From assembly GCF_006738645.1 (NCBI RefSeq), contig NZ_AP019700.1:1996001-2060000 (forward strand): a stretch of DNA of 64,000 bases, given 5' to 3'. The position numbers were made by a program, and so were the translations under genes. Positions 55,570 through 64,000 of the stretch are shown here, piece by piece. How positions within the stretch are numbered: the first letter of the stretch is position 1; every line of letters starts with the position of its first letter. The notes beneath the pieces were generated by a model. The model was not told the DNA's origin. It did not search any database and saw nothing but the letters and a program-made list of their open reading frames with translations. This DNA is from Stella humosa (GTDB taxonomy: Bacteria > Pseudomonadota > Alphaproteobacteria > ATCC43930 > Allostellaceae).

Positions 55570-56607
55570 ATGGGGAACAGCGCGTTGCGTCACGCCGCCG
55601 TCGGCATGGCGGCCCTGGCGGCCGCCCTCGTCGGCGTGGCCTCCAATCCGGCCGAAGTGTCGGCCCAGACCACCTGGAAGATGCACATCGTCTGGGTGCC
55701 GGCCCGGCCGGAAGCCCAGGCCTACAAGCGCTTTGCCGACATGGTGAACGAGAAGGCCGCCGGCAAGCTCAAGATCGACCTGCACCAGGGCGGCACGCTG
55801 GGCGTCAAGGACGTCGACATGCTGCGCATCCTGCCCGCCGGCAACGTCATCCAGATCGCCGGCCTCTATCCCGGCTACATGACGCGCGACGTGCCGGAAT
55901 ATGCCTCGACCCTGCCGCCCGGCGTGGTCAAGGAACCGGCCAAGATGGTCGACGGCCTGCCGGCGCTGACCAAGATCTACGAGGAGACCTACAAGAAGTG
56001 GGGCATCGAGCTGCTCGGATACGTCATGCATCCGACGCGCGACACCCACATCATGTGCAAGGAGCCGGTGTCGTCGCTGGCCCAGCTTAAGGGCAAGAAG
56101 CTGCGCGTGTGGGAGAAGTTCCACGTCGACACCTTCGCCGAGCTCGGCGTGTCGGCGCAGATCGTCGGCCAGAACGACCTCTATGTGGCGATGAAGACGG
56201 GCGTCGTCGATTGCGCGGTCTATCCGATCGGCTTTGCGACCACCGTCTCGCTGCACGAGGTGGCACCCAACGCCAGCTACCTCTTCCCCTACGTCCTGCA
56301 CCCGCTGCACATCATCGTATCCAAGAAGGCGTATGACGCGCTGCCGGCGGATGTCCGCAAGATCGTCGCCGACGCCGCGGTGGCGACGCAGCAGGAGACG
56401 ATCAAGAACTACCTGTCGGGCAACTACGACCGCGAGGCGGCCAAGCTGTTCGTCGAGAAGGGTGGCAAGGAGCTGCCGCCGTTCCCGGACACCGACCAGT
56501 CGGCCTTCACCAAGACCGCGCGCGAGGTCTGGGAAAAGACCGCCAAGAGCCTCGGCCCCAAGGCGGTCGAGAACTACGAGGCGGTCCTGAAGGGGTTGGG
56601 CAACTGA
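55570..56607 (+). CDS. TRAP transporter solute-binding protein (DctP type)
   Basis: A 345-residue periplasmic binding protein with signal peptide (1-32, ends 'PAEVSAQ'). 'TWKMHIVWVPARPEAQAYKR' is strand 1; 'SLAQLKGKKLRVWEKFHVDT' and 'VAMKTGVVDCAVYPIGFATT' are the diagnostic DctP segments, the latter with 'G.VD...' in place of the usual 'G..DG'. It delivers an organic acid or cyclic amide to the DctQM permease. AGAGCAGGAGCAGGGCA precedes the ATG. A strong hairpin follows, which suits higher expression of dctP than of dctQM. Confidence 0.92.
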   Translation: MGNSALRHAAVGMAALAAALVGVASNPAEVSAQTTWKMHIVWVPARPEAQAYKRFADMVNEKAAGKLKIDLHQGGTLGVKDVDMLRILPAGNVIQIAGLYPGYMTRDVPEYASTLPPGVVKEPAKMVDGLPALTKIYEETYKKWGIELLGYVMHPTRDTHIMCKEPVSSLAQLKGKKLRVWEKFHVDTFAELGVSAQIVGQNDLYVAMKTGVVDCAVYPIGFATTVSLHEVAPNASYLFPYVLHPLHIIVSKKAYDALPADVRKIVADAAVATQQETIKNYLSGNYDREAAKLFVEKGGKELPPFPDTDQSAFTKTAREVWEKTAKSLGPKAVENYEAVLKGLGN

Positions 56608-56631
56608 TCGCCGGACCGGCCTAGCAAGCGG

Positions 56632-56670
56632 CCCGCCCTTGCCGGAATGGCGAGGGCGGGTCCTTTGTCC
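56632..56670 (+). terminator. hairpin between dctP and dctQ
   Basis: Arms CCCGCCCTTGCC (56632-56643) and GGCGAGGGCGGG (56649-56660) pair over 12 bp with one G-T wobble, loop GGAAT, followed by TCCTTTGTCC. It is either a partial terminator or a 3'-end stabiliser after dctP, 25 nt past its stop and 43 nt before dctQ. Confidence 0.6.
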
Positions 56671-56702
56671 AGCGTGTCGGCAGCCGTTGGCCTTTCGGGG
56701 GG

Positions 56703-57212
56703 ATGGGCATGAACGTGGTTTGGCGCAGCATAGACCGGCTGTTTACGGGTCTGCTGTGGATCGGCGTGGTGGCGGGGATGCTGATGACGACGTTCGTCGT
56801 GCTGGCATCCGTCATGCGGTATTTCGTCGGCGCCCCGTTCCGCTTCACCGAGGAACTGGTGGGCCTGTTGTTCGTGGCCGTGGCTTTCATCGGTCTGCCA
56901 TGGGCGACGCTGCACAACCGCCATCTGCGCATTACGCTCATTCCCGACAAGTTGCCGCCGGCCGTGCGACGCATCACCGACAAGGTGGCGGCGCTGCTGG
57001 TGATCGTCTTCTGTGCCGTTTTCGCGGCCCAGTCGTGGGAGTTCGCGGCCTTCTCGTTGTCCTTGAACGCGCGCTCCGACATGGGGGGAATCCCGCTGTT
57101 CCCGTGGATGGCGCTGATGCCGATCATGTGCGCGGCGGCCGGGATCGGCATGCTGGTGCGTTGGGTGCGGGGCCCATCCCCCGATGACGACGAAGCCCCG
57201 CCCGAGGTCTGA
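56703..57212 (+). CDS. TRAP transporter small permease (DctQ type)
   Basis: A 169-residue protein with four membrane helices: 'LFTGLLWIGVVAGMLMTTFV', 'LLFVAVAFIGLPWATLHN', 'VAALLVIVFCAVFAAQSW' and 'LMPIMCAAAGIGMLVRWV'. 'VVLASVMRYFVGAPFRFTEE' and 'NRHLRITLIPDKLP' are DctQ hallmarks. It joins the large permease to the binding protein. GGGGGGATGGGC gives start choices at 56703 or 56709. The C-terminal 'PSPDDDEAPPEV' is acidic and cytoplasmic. Ends 5 nt before dctM. Confidence 0.92.
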   Translation: MGMNVVWRSIDRLFTGLLWIGVVAGMLMTTFVVLASVMRYFVGAPFRFTEELVGLLFVAVAFIGLPWATLHNRHLRITLIPDKLPPAVRRITDKVAALLVIVFCAVFAAQSWEFAAFSLSLNARSDMGGIPLFPWMALMPIMCAAAGIGMLVRWVRGPSPDDDEAPPEV

Positions 57213-57217
57213 CGCCG

Positions 57218-58507
57218 ATGTTCTGGCTCTATTTCGCCGGTGGGCTCGGCATCACCGCCCTGACCGGCGTCCCCGTCGGCATCGGTCTGGCCCTGACGGG
57301 CATGGCGATCCTGCATTTCGAAGCGGGCGGCGCCACGTCGCTGGCCGTGACGGCAGTCTGGAACGTGCTGACGGACTTCACGCTCAGCTCGATCCCGCTG
57401 TTCATGTTCATGGGCGACCTCATGATGGAGAGCGGGCTCAGCCGCCGGCTCTACTCCGGTCTGGCGCCCTTGTTCCACCGCGTGCCGGGCCGGTTGCTCC
57501 ACTCCAACATTGCCGTCTGCGCCCTGTTCGGCGCCGTGGCGGGAACGAGCACGTCGACGGCGGCGGCCGTTGGCACCGTCGCCTATCCCGAACTGACGCG
57601 GCGCGGCTATGACAAGCCGGCGGTCGTGGCCTCGCTCGCCGCCGGCGGCACGCTGGGGCTGCTCATACCGCCCAGCCTGTCTCTGCTGCTGTACGGCGCG
57701 ACGCAGCAAGTCTCCATCGGTCGCCTGTTCCTGGCGGGCATCATCCCCGGGCTGATGATGGCCGGGCTTTTCATGGCCTGGATCTATATATCGGCCAAGC
57801 GGAACCCGCATCTGACGCCACAGGATGGCGAGCGGCCGACGCTGGGAGAGCAGTTGCGCGGCCTGCTCGGCACATGGCCGCTCGTCGTGCTGGTGTTCGC
57901 ATGCCTGGGCACGGTCTTCCTGGGCTGGGCGACCCCGACCGAGGCGGCCGGGCTGGGCGTTGCGGCGGCGATAGTCGTCGGCTTCCTCTTCGGCGAACTG
58001 ACCTTGAAGAAGACCTGGGCCGCGTTCCTCAACACCACGCTGGTCTTCTCGTCGATCGTGCTGGTGATCATCGGCTCGCTGATCCTGTCGCAGGCGGTCA
58101 GCATTCTGGGTCTTCCGTCCCAGGTCATGCAGGGGGTGGTCGATCTCGGCGTCTCGAAATACTGGGTCCTGGTACTGGTGGTCGTCACCTATCTCATCCT
58201 GGGCTGCTTCTTCGACGGCGTGTCGCTGATGCTGCTGACGATCCCGCTCGCCTATCCCGTGATGACCGGCATGGGCTTCGATCCGGTCTGGCTCGGTGTT
58301 GTCATCACCATCCTGATCGAGGTCGGCATGCTGACGCCGCCGGTCGGCATGAACCTGTTCGTCCTGGCGGCCATCACCAAGCATGAGGTCTCGCTTGGAC
58401 AGGCGGCCAAGGCGGCGGTGCCGTACTGGCTGCTTCTGCTGTTCGGTGTCCTGATTCTCACGGTCGTGCCCGGCATCGCCCTGTGGCTGCCTTCGATGAT
58501 GGGTTAG
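57218..58507 (+). CDS. TRAP transporter large permease (DctM type)
   Basis: A 429-residue protein with about 12 membrane segments. 'SSIPLFMFMGDLMMESGLSR' and 'ALFGAVAGTSTSTAAAVGTV' then 'AAGGTLGLLIPPSLSLLLYG' are the sodium/substrate-site repeats; 'LTPPVGMNLFVLAAITKHEV' is the second-half signature. The 'G..IPPS' and 'TPPVG.NL' motifs are diagnostic. It couples solute uptake to a sodium or proton gradient. The PLD gene may start 25 nt inside its end. Confidence 0.94.
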   Translation: MFWLYFAGGLGITALTGVPVGIGLALTGMAILHFEAGGATSLAVTAVWNVLTDFTLSSIPLFMFMGDLMMESGLSRRLYSGLAPLFHRVPGRLLHSNIAVCALFGAVAGTSTSTAAAVGTVAYPELTRRGYDKPAVVASLAAGGTLGLLIPPSLSLLLYGATQQVSIGRLFLAGIIPGLMMAGLFMAWIYISAKRNPHLTPQDGERPTLGEQLRGLLGTWPLVVLVFACLGTVFLGWATPTEAAGLGVAAAIVVGFLFGELTLKKTWAAFLNTTLVFSSIVLVIIGSLILSQAVSILGLPSQVMQGVVDLGVSKYWVLVLVVVTYLILGCFFDGVSLMLLTIPLAYPVMTGMGFDPVWLGVVITILIEVGMLTPPVGMNLFVLAAITKHEVSLGQAAKAAVPYWLLLLFGVLILTVVPGIALWLPSMMG

Positions 58508-59715
58508 GCACCCCGTTCCCGGCCGGCGGGTCCTATCCCGTGCGGCCGGGCAACCGGCTGGTGCCGCTGGTCGACGGGGTGCCGGCCTTCCGGCGGATCG
58601 GGGCCGCGGTCGAGGCCGCCCGCCACGCCGTCTGGGTCACGGTCGCCTTCGTCGACCCGCACCGGGCGTTGCCGGATCGGCTGGGGTCGGTCTTCGATCT
58701 TCTCGACCGGGCAGCCGCGCGCGGGCTCGACGTGCGCGTGCTGTTCTGGCGGCCCAACCCGGAGAGCGCCGGGTATGGCCAGGTCTTCGCCGGCACCGCC
58801 GCGGATCGCGCGCTGCTGGCAGACCGCCGGTCCGGCTGGCGTGCCCGCTGGGACCGGGCGCCGGGCGGCGCCTGCCATCACCAGAAGAGCTGGCTCGTCG
58901 ATGCCGGCCAGGCATCCGAGATCGCCTTCGTCGGCGGCATCAACCTGACCGCCGGGCTGGCGGGGGTGCCCGGCCATGCCGGCCCCGACCAGCAGCACGA
59001 CGCCTATCTCGAACTGGCCGGCCCGTCGGCGCGCGACGTGCACCACAATTTCGCCGATCGCTGGAACCGCGCCGCCAGCGAGCCGGACGGGCGCTGGCCC
59101 GATGGCGAGGATCCGCCGATGGCGCTGCCGGGCGCGCCGGGGCCGGCCAGGGGCGACAGCCTGGCGCAGGTCCAGCGCAACCTGCCGGGGGCCGAGCGCA
59201 CGATCCTGGAGCAGTATTGCCTCGCCATCACGGCGGCGCAGCGGACGATCTACATCGAGAACCAGGCGCTGCCGGCGGCGCCCGTGGCGGCCGTGCTGGC
59301 TGAGGCGCTGGATCGTGGCGTGACGGTGGTGGCCCTGGTCCCGGCCGACACCATGCGCACACCCATGCCGGACCATCTGGCCCGGCTGTTCGCCCATCCG
59401 AACTTCACGGCGGCGACCCTGGTCGCGGACGCGCCGGTGCATGTCCATGCCAAGCTGATGCTGGTCGACGATGCCTGGGGCACGATCGGGTCGTGCAACC
59501 TGCATGCGCGCTCGCTGCTGGAGCACAGCGAGCTAAACCTGTCGTTCCATGATCCGGCCGTCGTCCGCCGACTGCGCTGCGACCTGCTGGCCGAGCATCT
59601 GGGCGTGGACGTGGATGCTCTGGACGACCGCGCCGCACTCGCCCTTTATCGCCGCATCGCCGACGCCAATCGCTCGGGGCGCCGCCAGGGGCTGGCGGTC
59701 AGGCTTTGCGGGTAG
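58483..59715 (+). CDS. phospholipase D-like protein (two HKD motifs)
   Basis: About 410 residues with two complete HxKx4D motifs: 'HQKSWLVD' (His133, Lys135, Asp140) and 'HAKLMLVDD' (His322, Lys324, Asp329), each followed by the 'G..N' part ('FVGGINL', 'GTIGSCNLHARS'). There is no membrane helix or signal peptide, unlike cardiolipin synthase, so it is a soluble PLD-superfamily phosphodiesterase or transferase. Start GTG 58483 lies 25 nt inside dctM; GTG 58540 gives a shorter, equally plausible protein. Tail overlaps the convergent MFS gene by 17 nt. Its link to the hydantoinase operon is unclear. Confidence 0.82.
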   Translation: MAAFDDGLGTPFPAGGSYPVRPGNRLVPLVDGVPAFRRIGAAVEAARHAVWVTVAFVDPHRALPDRLGSVFDLLDRAAARGLDVRVLFWRPNPESAGYGQVFAGTAADRALLADRRSGWRARWDRAPGGACHHQKSWLVDAGQASEIAFVGGINLTAGLAGVPGHAGPDQQHDAYLELAGPSARDVHHNFADRWNRAASEPDGRWPDGEDPPMALPGAPGPARGDSLAQVQRNLPGAERTILEQYCLAITAAQRTIYIENQALPAAPVAAVLAEALDRGVTVVALVPADTMRTPMPDHLARLFAHPNFTAATLVADAPVHVHAKLMLVDDAWGTIGSCNLHARSLLEHSELNLSFHDPAVVRRLRCDLLAEHLGVDVDALDDRAALALYRRIADANRSGRRQGLAVRLCG

Positions 59716-60943
59716 GGGCCAGCAGGAACCAGGCAAACGCCAGCACCTGCAGGCCGAGCAGGACCGCGAAGGCGACCTGGTAGCCCTGCGGGTCGTAGCC
59801 GCCCTCGGCCGTGCGCGGCCACAGGCCGATGATGCCGCCGATGGCATACTGCAGCAGAAAGGCGCCGCTGCCCGACAGCAGGTTCATGCCGGTGTTGGCG
59901 CGCCCCGCGAAGGCCGGCCCGAAATGCTGCGACAGGGCGGCATAGGTCAGCGTGATGACGTTGAAGGTGGCGCCGAAGACCGCCCACAGTGCGGCCGAGC
60001 CCGACACCCATTCCAGTACGATGCCCAGTTCGGCCAGCATGAACAGCACGGCCGCCCCGCCGGCCACGGCCAGCGTGCCGATGCCGAAGCGGCGCAGCGC
60101 CTCGGCGATCACGCCCCCCAGCGCCGAGCCCAGGCTGAGGGCGAGGGCCATGATCATCAGTTGCGTCGCCACGTCCGGCCGGGCGAAGCCGGCGACGTCG
60201 CGCAGCCACGGGCCCGCCCACAGGGTCTGGATGGCCGAGCCGCTGGCAAATCCCAACAGCGTCATCGGCGCCACCCGCCAGAACAGGCGGTCGCGATAGA
60301 TGACGGTGAAGAGCTCGCGGAGCTGGCGGGCGATGGGGACGGGGGCGGCAACGCGCGGCCGCTCCGGCACCACCAGCCACAGGGCGATCGCCGCCAGCAG
60401 GGCCGCCCCGCCGCCCATCAGCATCAGGCCGCGCCAGCCGACGGTGCCCACGATCATCTCGGCCGGTGCGGTCGCCACCACCGCGCCCAGGCTGCCGAAA
60501 CCCAGGAACAGCCCGTTCAACAGCGGCAGCCGGGCAGGGGGAAACCAGTCCGCCATCTGCTTGTAGGCCGACATCAGCCCGCCCGCGAAGCCGAGCCCGA
60601 CCAGGGCCCGGCCGATCGCAACGGTTACCAGATCGTGGCCGACCGCGATGACGCAGGCGCCGATCGCGGCCACCGCCACCAGCGTCCCCTGCACCCGGCG
60701 CGCGCCGAAGCGGTCCAGCAGCGCCCCCAGCGGTAGCTGGAACAGCGCGAATGTCAGGAAGTACATCGAGGTCAGCAGGCCCAGGTCTTCCGGCCCCAGC
60801 CGCAACTCGCCCACCAGGTCGGGCGCGATCAGCGCGTTGATCGAGCGGAAGAACAGCGACAGGAAGTAGGCCGCCGCAAAGGGCGCGATGATGCGCACGG
60901 CAAGCCCGGCGCCGCCGGACGCCGACGATGGAGCGGGGGACAT
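59699..60943 (-). CDS. MFS transporter
   Basis: A 414-residue major-facilitator protein with about 12 helices. 'FAAAYFLSLFFRSINALIAP' is helix 1; the loop-2/3 signature reads 'GALLDRFGARRVQGTLVAVA' (G...DR.G.R). 'GRALVGLGFAGGLMSAYKQM' and 'LNGLFLGFGSLGAVVATAPA' are helices 4-5 of a group resembling nitrate/sugar-acid or proteobacterial unknown-substrate carriers. Substrate cannot be told. I use the ATG at 60943; the frame continues 39 codons upstream into AT-richer, non-conserved sequence. Confidence 0.85.
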   Translation of the reverse strand: MSPAPSSASGGAGLAVRIIAPFAAAYFLSLFFRSINALIAPDLVGELRLGPEDLGLLTSMYFLTFALFQLPLGALLDRFGARRVQGTLVAVAAIGACVIAVGHDLVTVAIGRALVGLGFAGGLMSAYKQMADWFPPARLPLLNGLFLGFGSLGAVVATAPAEMIVGTVGWRGLMLMGGGAALLAAIALWLVVPERPRVAAPVPIARQLRELFTVIYRDRLFWRVAPMTLLGFASGSAIQTLWAGPWLRDVAGFARPDVATQLMIMALALSLGSALGGVIAEALRRFGIGTLAVAGGAAVLFMLAELGIVLEWVSGSAALWAVFGATFNVITLTYAALSQHFGPAFAGRANTGMNLLSGSGAFLLQYAIGGIIGLWPRTAEGGYDPQGYQVAFAVLLGLQVLAFAWFLLAPTRKA

Positions 60944-61079
60944 GATGCGGCTCGGGGCTGCCTCTGGGACGTCGACCTTAGCGGGCGGGGAAGGATCGGC
61001 GCAATGAAACTGGAGGGTCAAATTTTTAATCGCGCAGGGACTTGTTGCTAAGAGGGACACGTTATGGTGTATTAATGGT

Positions 61080-61589
61080 ATGAAATGTTATCTATTTAGG
61101 ACCGTTGTTGCTGCTGTGTTCGCCGCTGTGGTCGGGTCCGGCCCGGCCTTGGCGCAGTTGACTATCCAGCCGGGCGATCTTCCGGCCCTGTTCCCCGGCG
61201 TCGAGATAAAACCGTCGGAGCCCAACCCAGGATGGATGGTGCTCGAAACCTTTCGCGAGCCGGAGGTGTCTATCACCCCAGGGCGCGTCAGGGCGCAGAT
61301 GACCTGGAACGGAATCGATGATGACGAATGGCCGTTCACCCGGATTGTAGACGTGCTGCTGGGCAAGGCGTGCGGACCGGTTCGCTCCGGCTGGACGAGC
61401 GCGCAACAGGATCGGCTCTACGCATCGCGGTCAGTTACGCGTGAGCGCAACATGGGCGGGAATGCCGGTACCTCGTTCAGCAAACGCATCAGCGCGTCGG
61501 TCGGCCGTTGCCGGGTCGATCTGGCGGCCCAGGGCGCGCGATGGCACGGGATCGAAGCGACGATCGTACCGCTCGCGGTAAAGCGATAG
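61080..61589 (+). CDS. hypothetical exported protein (169 aa)
   Basis: A 169-residue protein I do not recognise. It has a clear Sec signal peptide (1-25, 'VVAAVFAAVVGSGPALA'). The mature part has two Cys in 'LLGKACGPVRSG' and 'SVGRCRVDLAA' (possible disulfide) and no known motif. The first 15 codons are AT-rich (Lys AAA, Cys TGT, Tyr TAT, Leu CTA, Phe TTT) and the 70 bp upstream are the most AT-rich intergenic DNA after the XRE operator. No clear ribosome site. Origin by transfer is possible; a real gene is likely because codon usage recovers afterwards. Confidence 0.6.
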   Translation: MKCYLFRTVVAAVFAAVVGSGPALAQLTIQPGDLPALFPGVEIKPSEPNPGWMVLETFREPEVSITPGRVRAQMTWNGIDDDEWPFTRIVDVLLGKACGPVRSGWTSAQQDRLYASRSVTRERNMGGNAGTSFSKRISASVGRCRVDLAAQGARWHGIEATIVPLAVKR

Positions 61590-61612
61590 ACGTCAGCCGT
61601 TGACGATTGCCT

Positions 61613-62380
61613 TCACGCGGCCGTCAGGCCGCCATCCACCACCATCTCGGACCCGGTGACGAAGCGCGATTCGTCCGAGGCCAGATAGACCACGAGCGGT
61701 GCGATGTCGTCGGTCTCGCCCATGCGGCCGAGCGGGATCTGGCGGGCCAGCCGGCGGCGGGTGCCCTCGGGGTCGGGCGCGCCGGCCAGCATGCCGTCGA
61801 CCATGGGCGTGTTGACGAAGCTCGGATGCACGCTGTTGCAGCGGATGCCATAGCCCGCCCGCGCGCAGTGCAGCGCCACCGACTTGGTCAGCAGCCGCAC
61901 GCCGCCCTTGCTGGCGTTGTAGGCGGCGAGGTTGTGGCCGCCCACCAGGCCCGACACGGACGACAGGTTGATGATCGAGCCGCCGGTCGCCTTCATCAGG
62001 CCGATGCCATGCTTGCAGCCGAGGAACACCCCGTCGAGGTTGACGCCCATGGTCAGGCGCCATTCCTCGATCGTCGTGTCCTCGATGGTGTTGAGGATGG
62101 CGATGCCGGCATTGTTGACCAGCACGTCGAGCCGGCCGAGGCGCCGGGCCACCTCCGCCATGGTGGCGATCCAGGCCGCCTCGTCGGTGACATCGAGCGC
62201 CAGCGCCAGCCCGCCGCATTCGTCCGCGGTGGCGGCCGCGGCCGCCAGGTCGCGGTCGGTCGCCACCACCTGCGCCCCTTCGCCGGCCAGCGCCCGGCAG
62301 AAGGCCCGGCCGAGGCCCCCGCCGGCGCCGGTGACCAGCGCCACCTTGCCGGCGACCCTGCCCGTGACCCTGGCCGCCAT
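61613..62380 (-). CDS. SDR family oxidoreductase
   Basis: A 255-residue classical short-chain dehydrogenase. '[13 protein letters not shown]' (15-27) binds NAD(P); '[16 protein letters not shown]' follows; Ser141 ('NLSSVSG'), Tyr154 and Lys158 ('AAYNASKGG') form the active site; '[18 protein letters not shown]' and '[12 protein letters not shown]' complete it. The 'HPSFVNTPM' variant is seen in cyclohexanol- and 3-alpha/20-beta-hydroxysteroid-type dehydrogenases. Starts 1 nt after the acyl-CoA ligase stop, so co-transcribed; it may act on the ligase's products or on a related alcohol. Confidence 0.9.
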   Translation of the reverse strand: MAARVTGRVAGKVALVTGAGGGLGRAFCRALAGEGAQVVATDRDLAAAAATADECGGLALALDVTDEAAWIATMAEVARRLGRLDVLVNNAGIAILNTIEDTTIEEWRLTMGVNLDGVFLGCKHGIGLMKATGGSIINLSSVSGLVGGHNLAAYNASKGGVRLLTKSVALHCARAGYGIRCNSVHPSFVNTPMVDGMLAGAPDPEGTRRRLARQIPLGRMGETDDIAPLVVYLASDESRFVTGSEMVVDGGLTAA

Positions 62381-62381
62381 C

Positions 62382-64000
<1,619 letters not shown>

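Overview
The window reads as chromosome of a high-GC (about two thirds G+C or more) alphaproteobacterium. Gene content fits the Rhodospirillales or a neighbouring order: the lptF-lptG-lptD-surA-pdxA-ksgA string, a DUF2066 / CDP-alcohol phosphotransferase / AI-2E permease / hdaA string next to purM-purN, a tiny aa3-type cytochrome oxidase subunit IV, and an XRE-cupin regulator beside a hydantoinase/TRAP operon. This placement is inference from gene order and families only. I see no rRNA, tRNA, CRISPR array, insertion sequence or prophage. Genes are tightly packed, often overlapping by 1-13 nt, and no gene-free stretch exceeds 300 bases.

Layout. 1-2.6 kb: the C-terminal part of a LysR regulator, an alpha/beta hydrolase, and a GAF sensor-kinase-like protein whose ATP-binding motifs look degenerate. 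2.7-16 kb, all on the minus strand: read 5' to 3', lptF, lptG, lptD, surA, pdxA and ksgA (envelope assembly, vitamin B6, ribosome maturation) run into ridA, a COG3964 amidohydrolase, a secreted metallophosphoesterase, a D-threonine-aldolase/D-serine-dehydratase-like PLP enzyme and an amidase. 16.1-18.7 kb, plus strand: pepA, holC, ndk. 18.7-25.6 kb: COX subunit IV, purN and purM on minus; DUF2066, phosphotransferase, permease, hdaA and an atypical SDR on plus; sixA on minus. 25.6-35.4 kb: ppk1-ppx (polyphosphate turnover), an epoxide-hydrolase-like protein, rnd (minus), aspS, and an NCS2-type permease with an unusual C-terminal domain.

35.4-46.9 kb is a lipid/acyl-CoA block: three acyl-CoA dehydrogenases, an esterase, an SDR, an MgtC/DUF4010 membrane protein, a HAD phosphatase, a thiolase and a FadJ-type fusion enzyme. 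47.1-50.7 kb holds a transglutaminase-like protein, a small unknown protein and an MHYT-PAS-GGDEF-EAL c-di-GMP protein. 50.9-59.7 kb is an XRE-cupin regulator divergent from hyuA-hyuB-dctP-dctQ-dctM-PLD, with a striking AT-rich palindrome between them. 59.7-64 kb: an MFS transporter, an orphan secreted protein with AT-rich upstream DNA, an SDR, and an acyl-CoA ligase cut by the right edge.

How it works together: housekeeping (outer-membrane biogenesis, purines, replication control, polyphosphate) alternates with modules for taking up and degrading organic acids, amides, hydantoin-like compounds and acyl-CoA substrates. That suits a metabolically broad soil or water heterotroph. The points most worth a second look are the permease/HATPase-like fusion, the degenerate kinase, the ridA-to-amidase gene set, the heteromeric acyl-CoA dehydrogenase pair, and the regulator palindrome.
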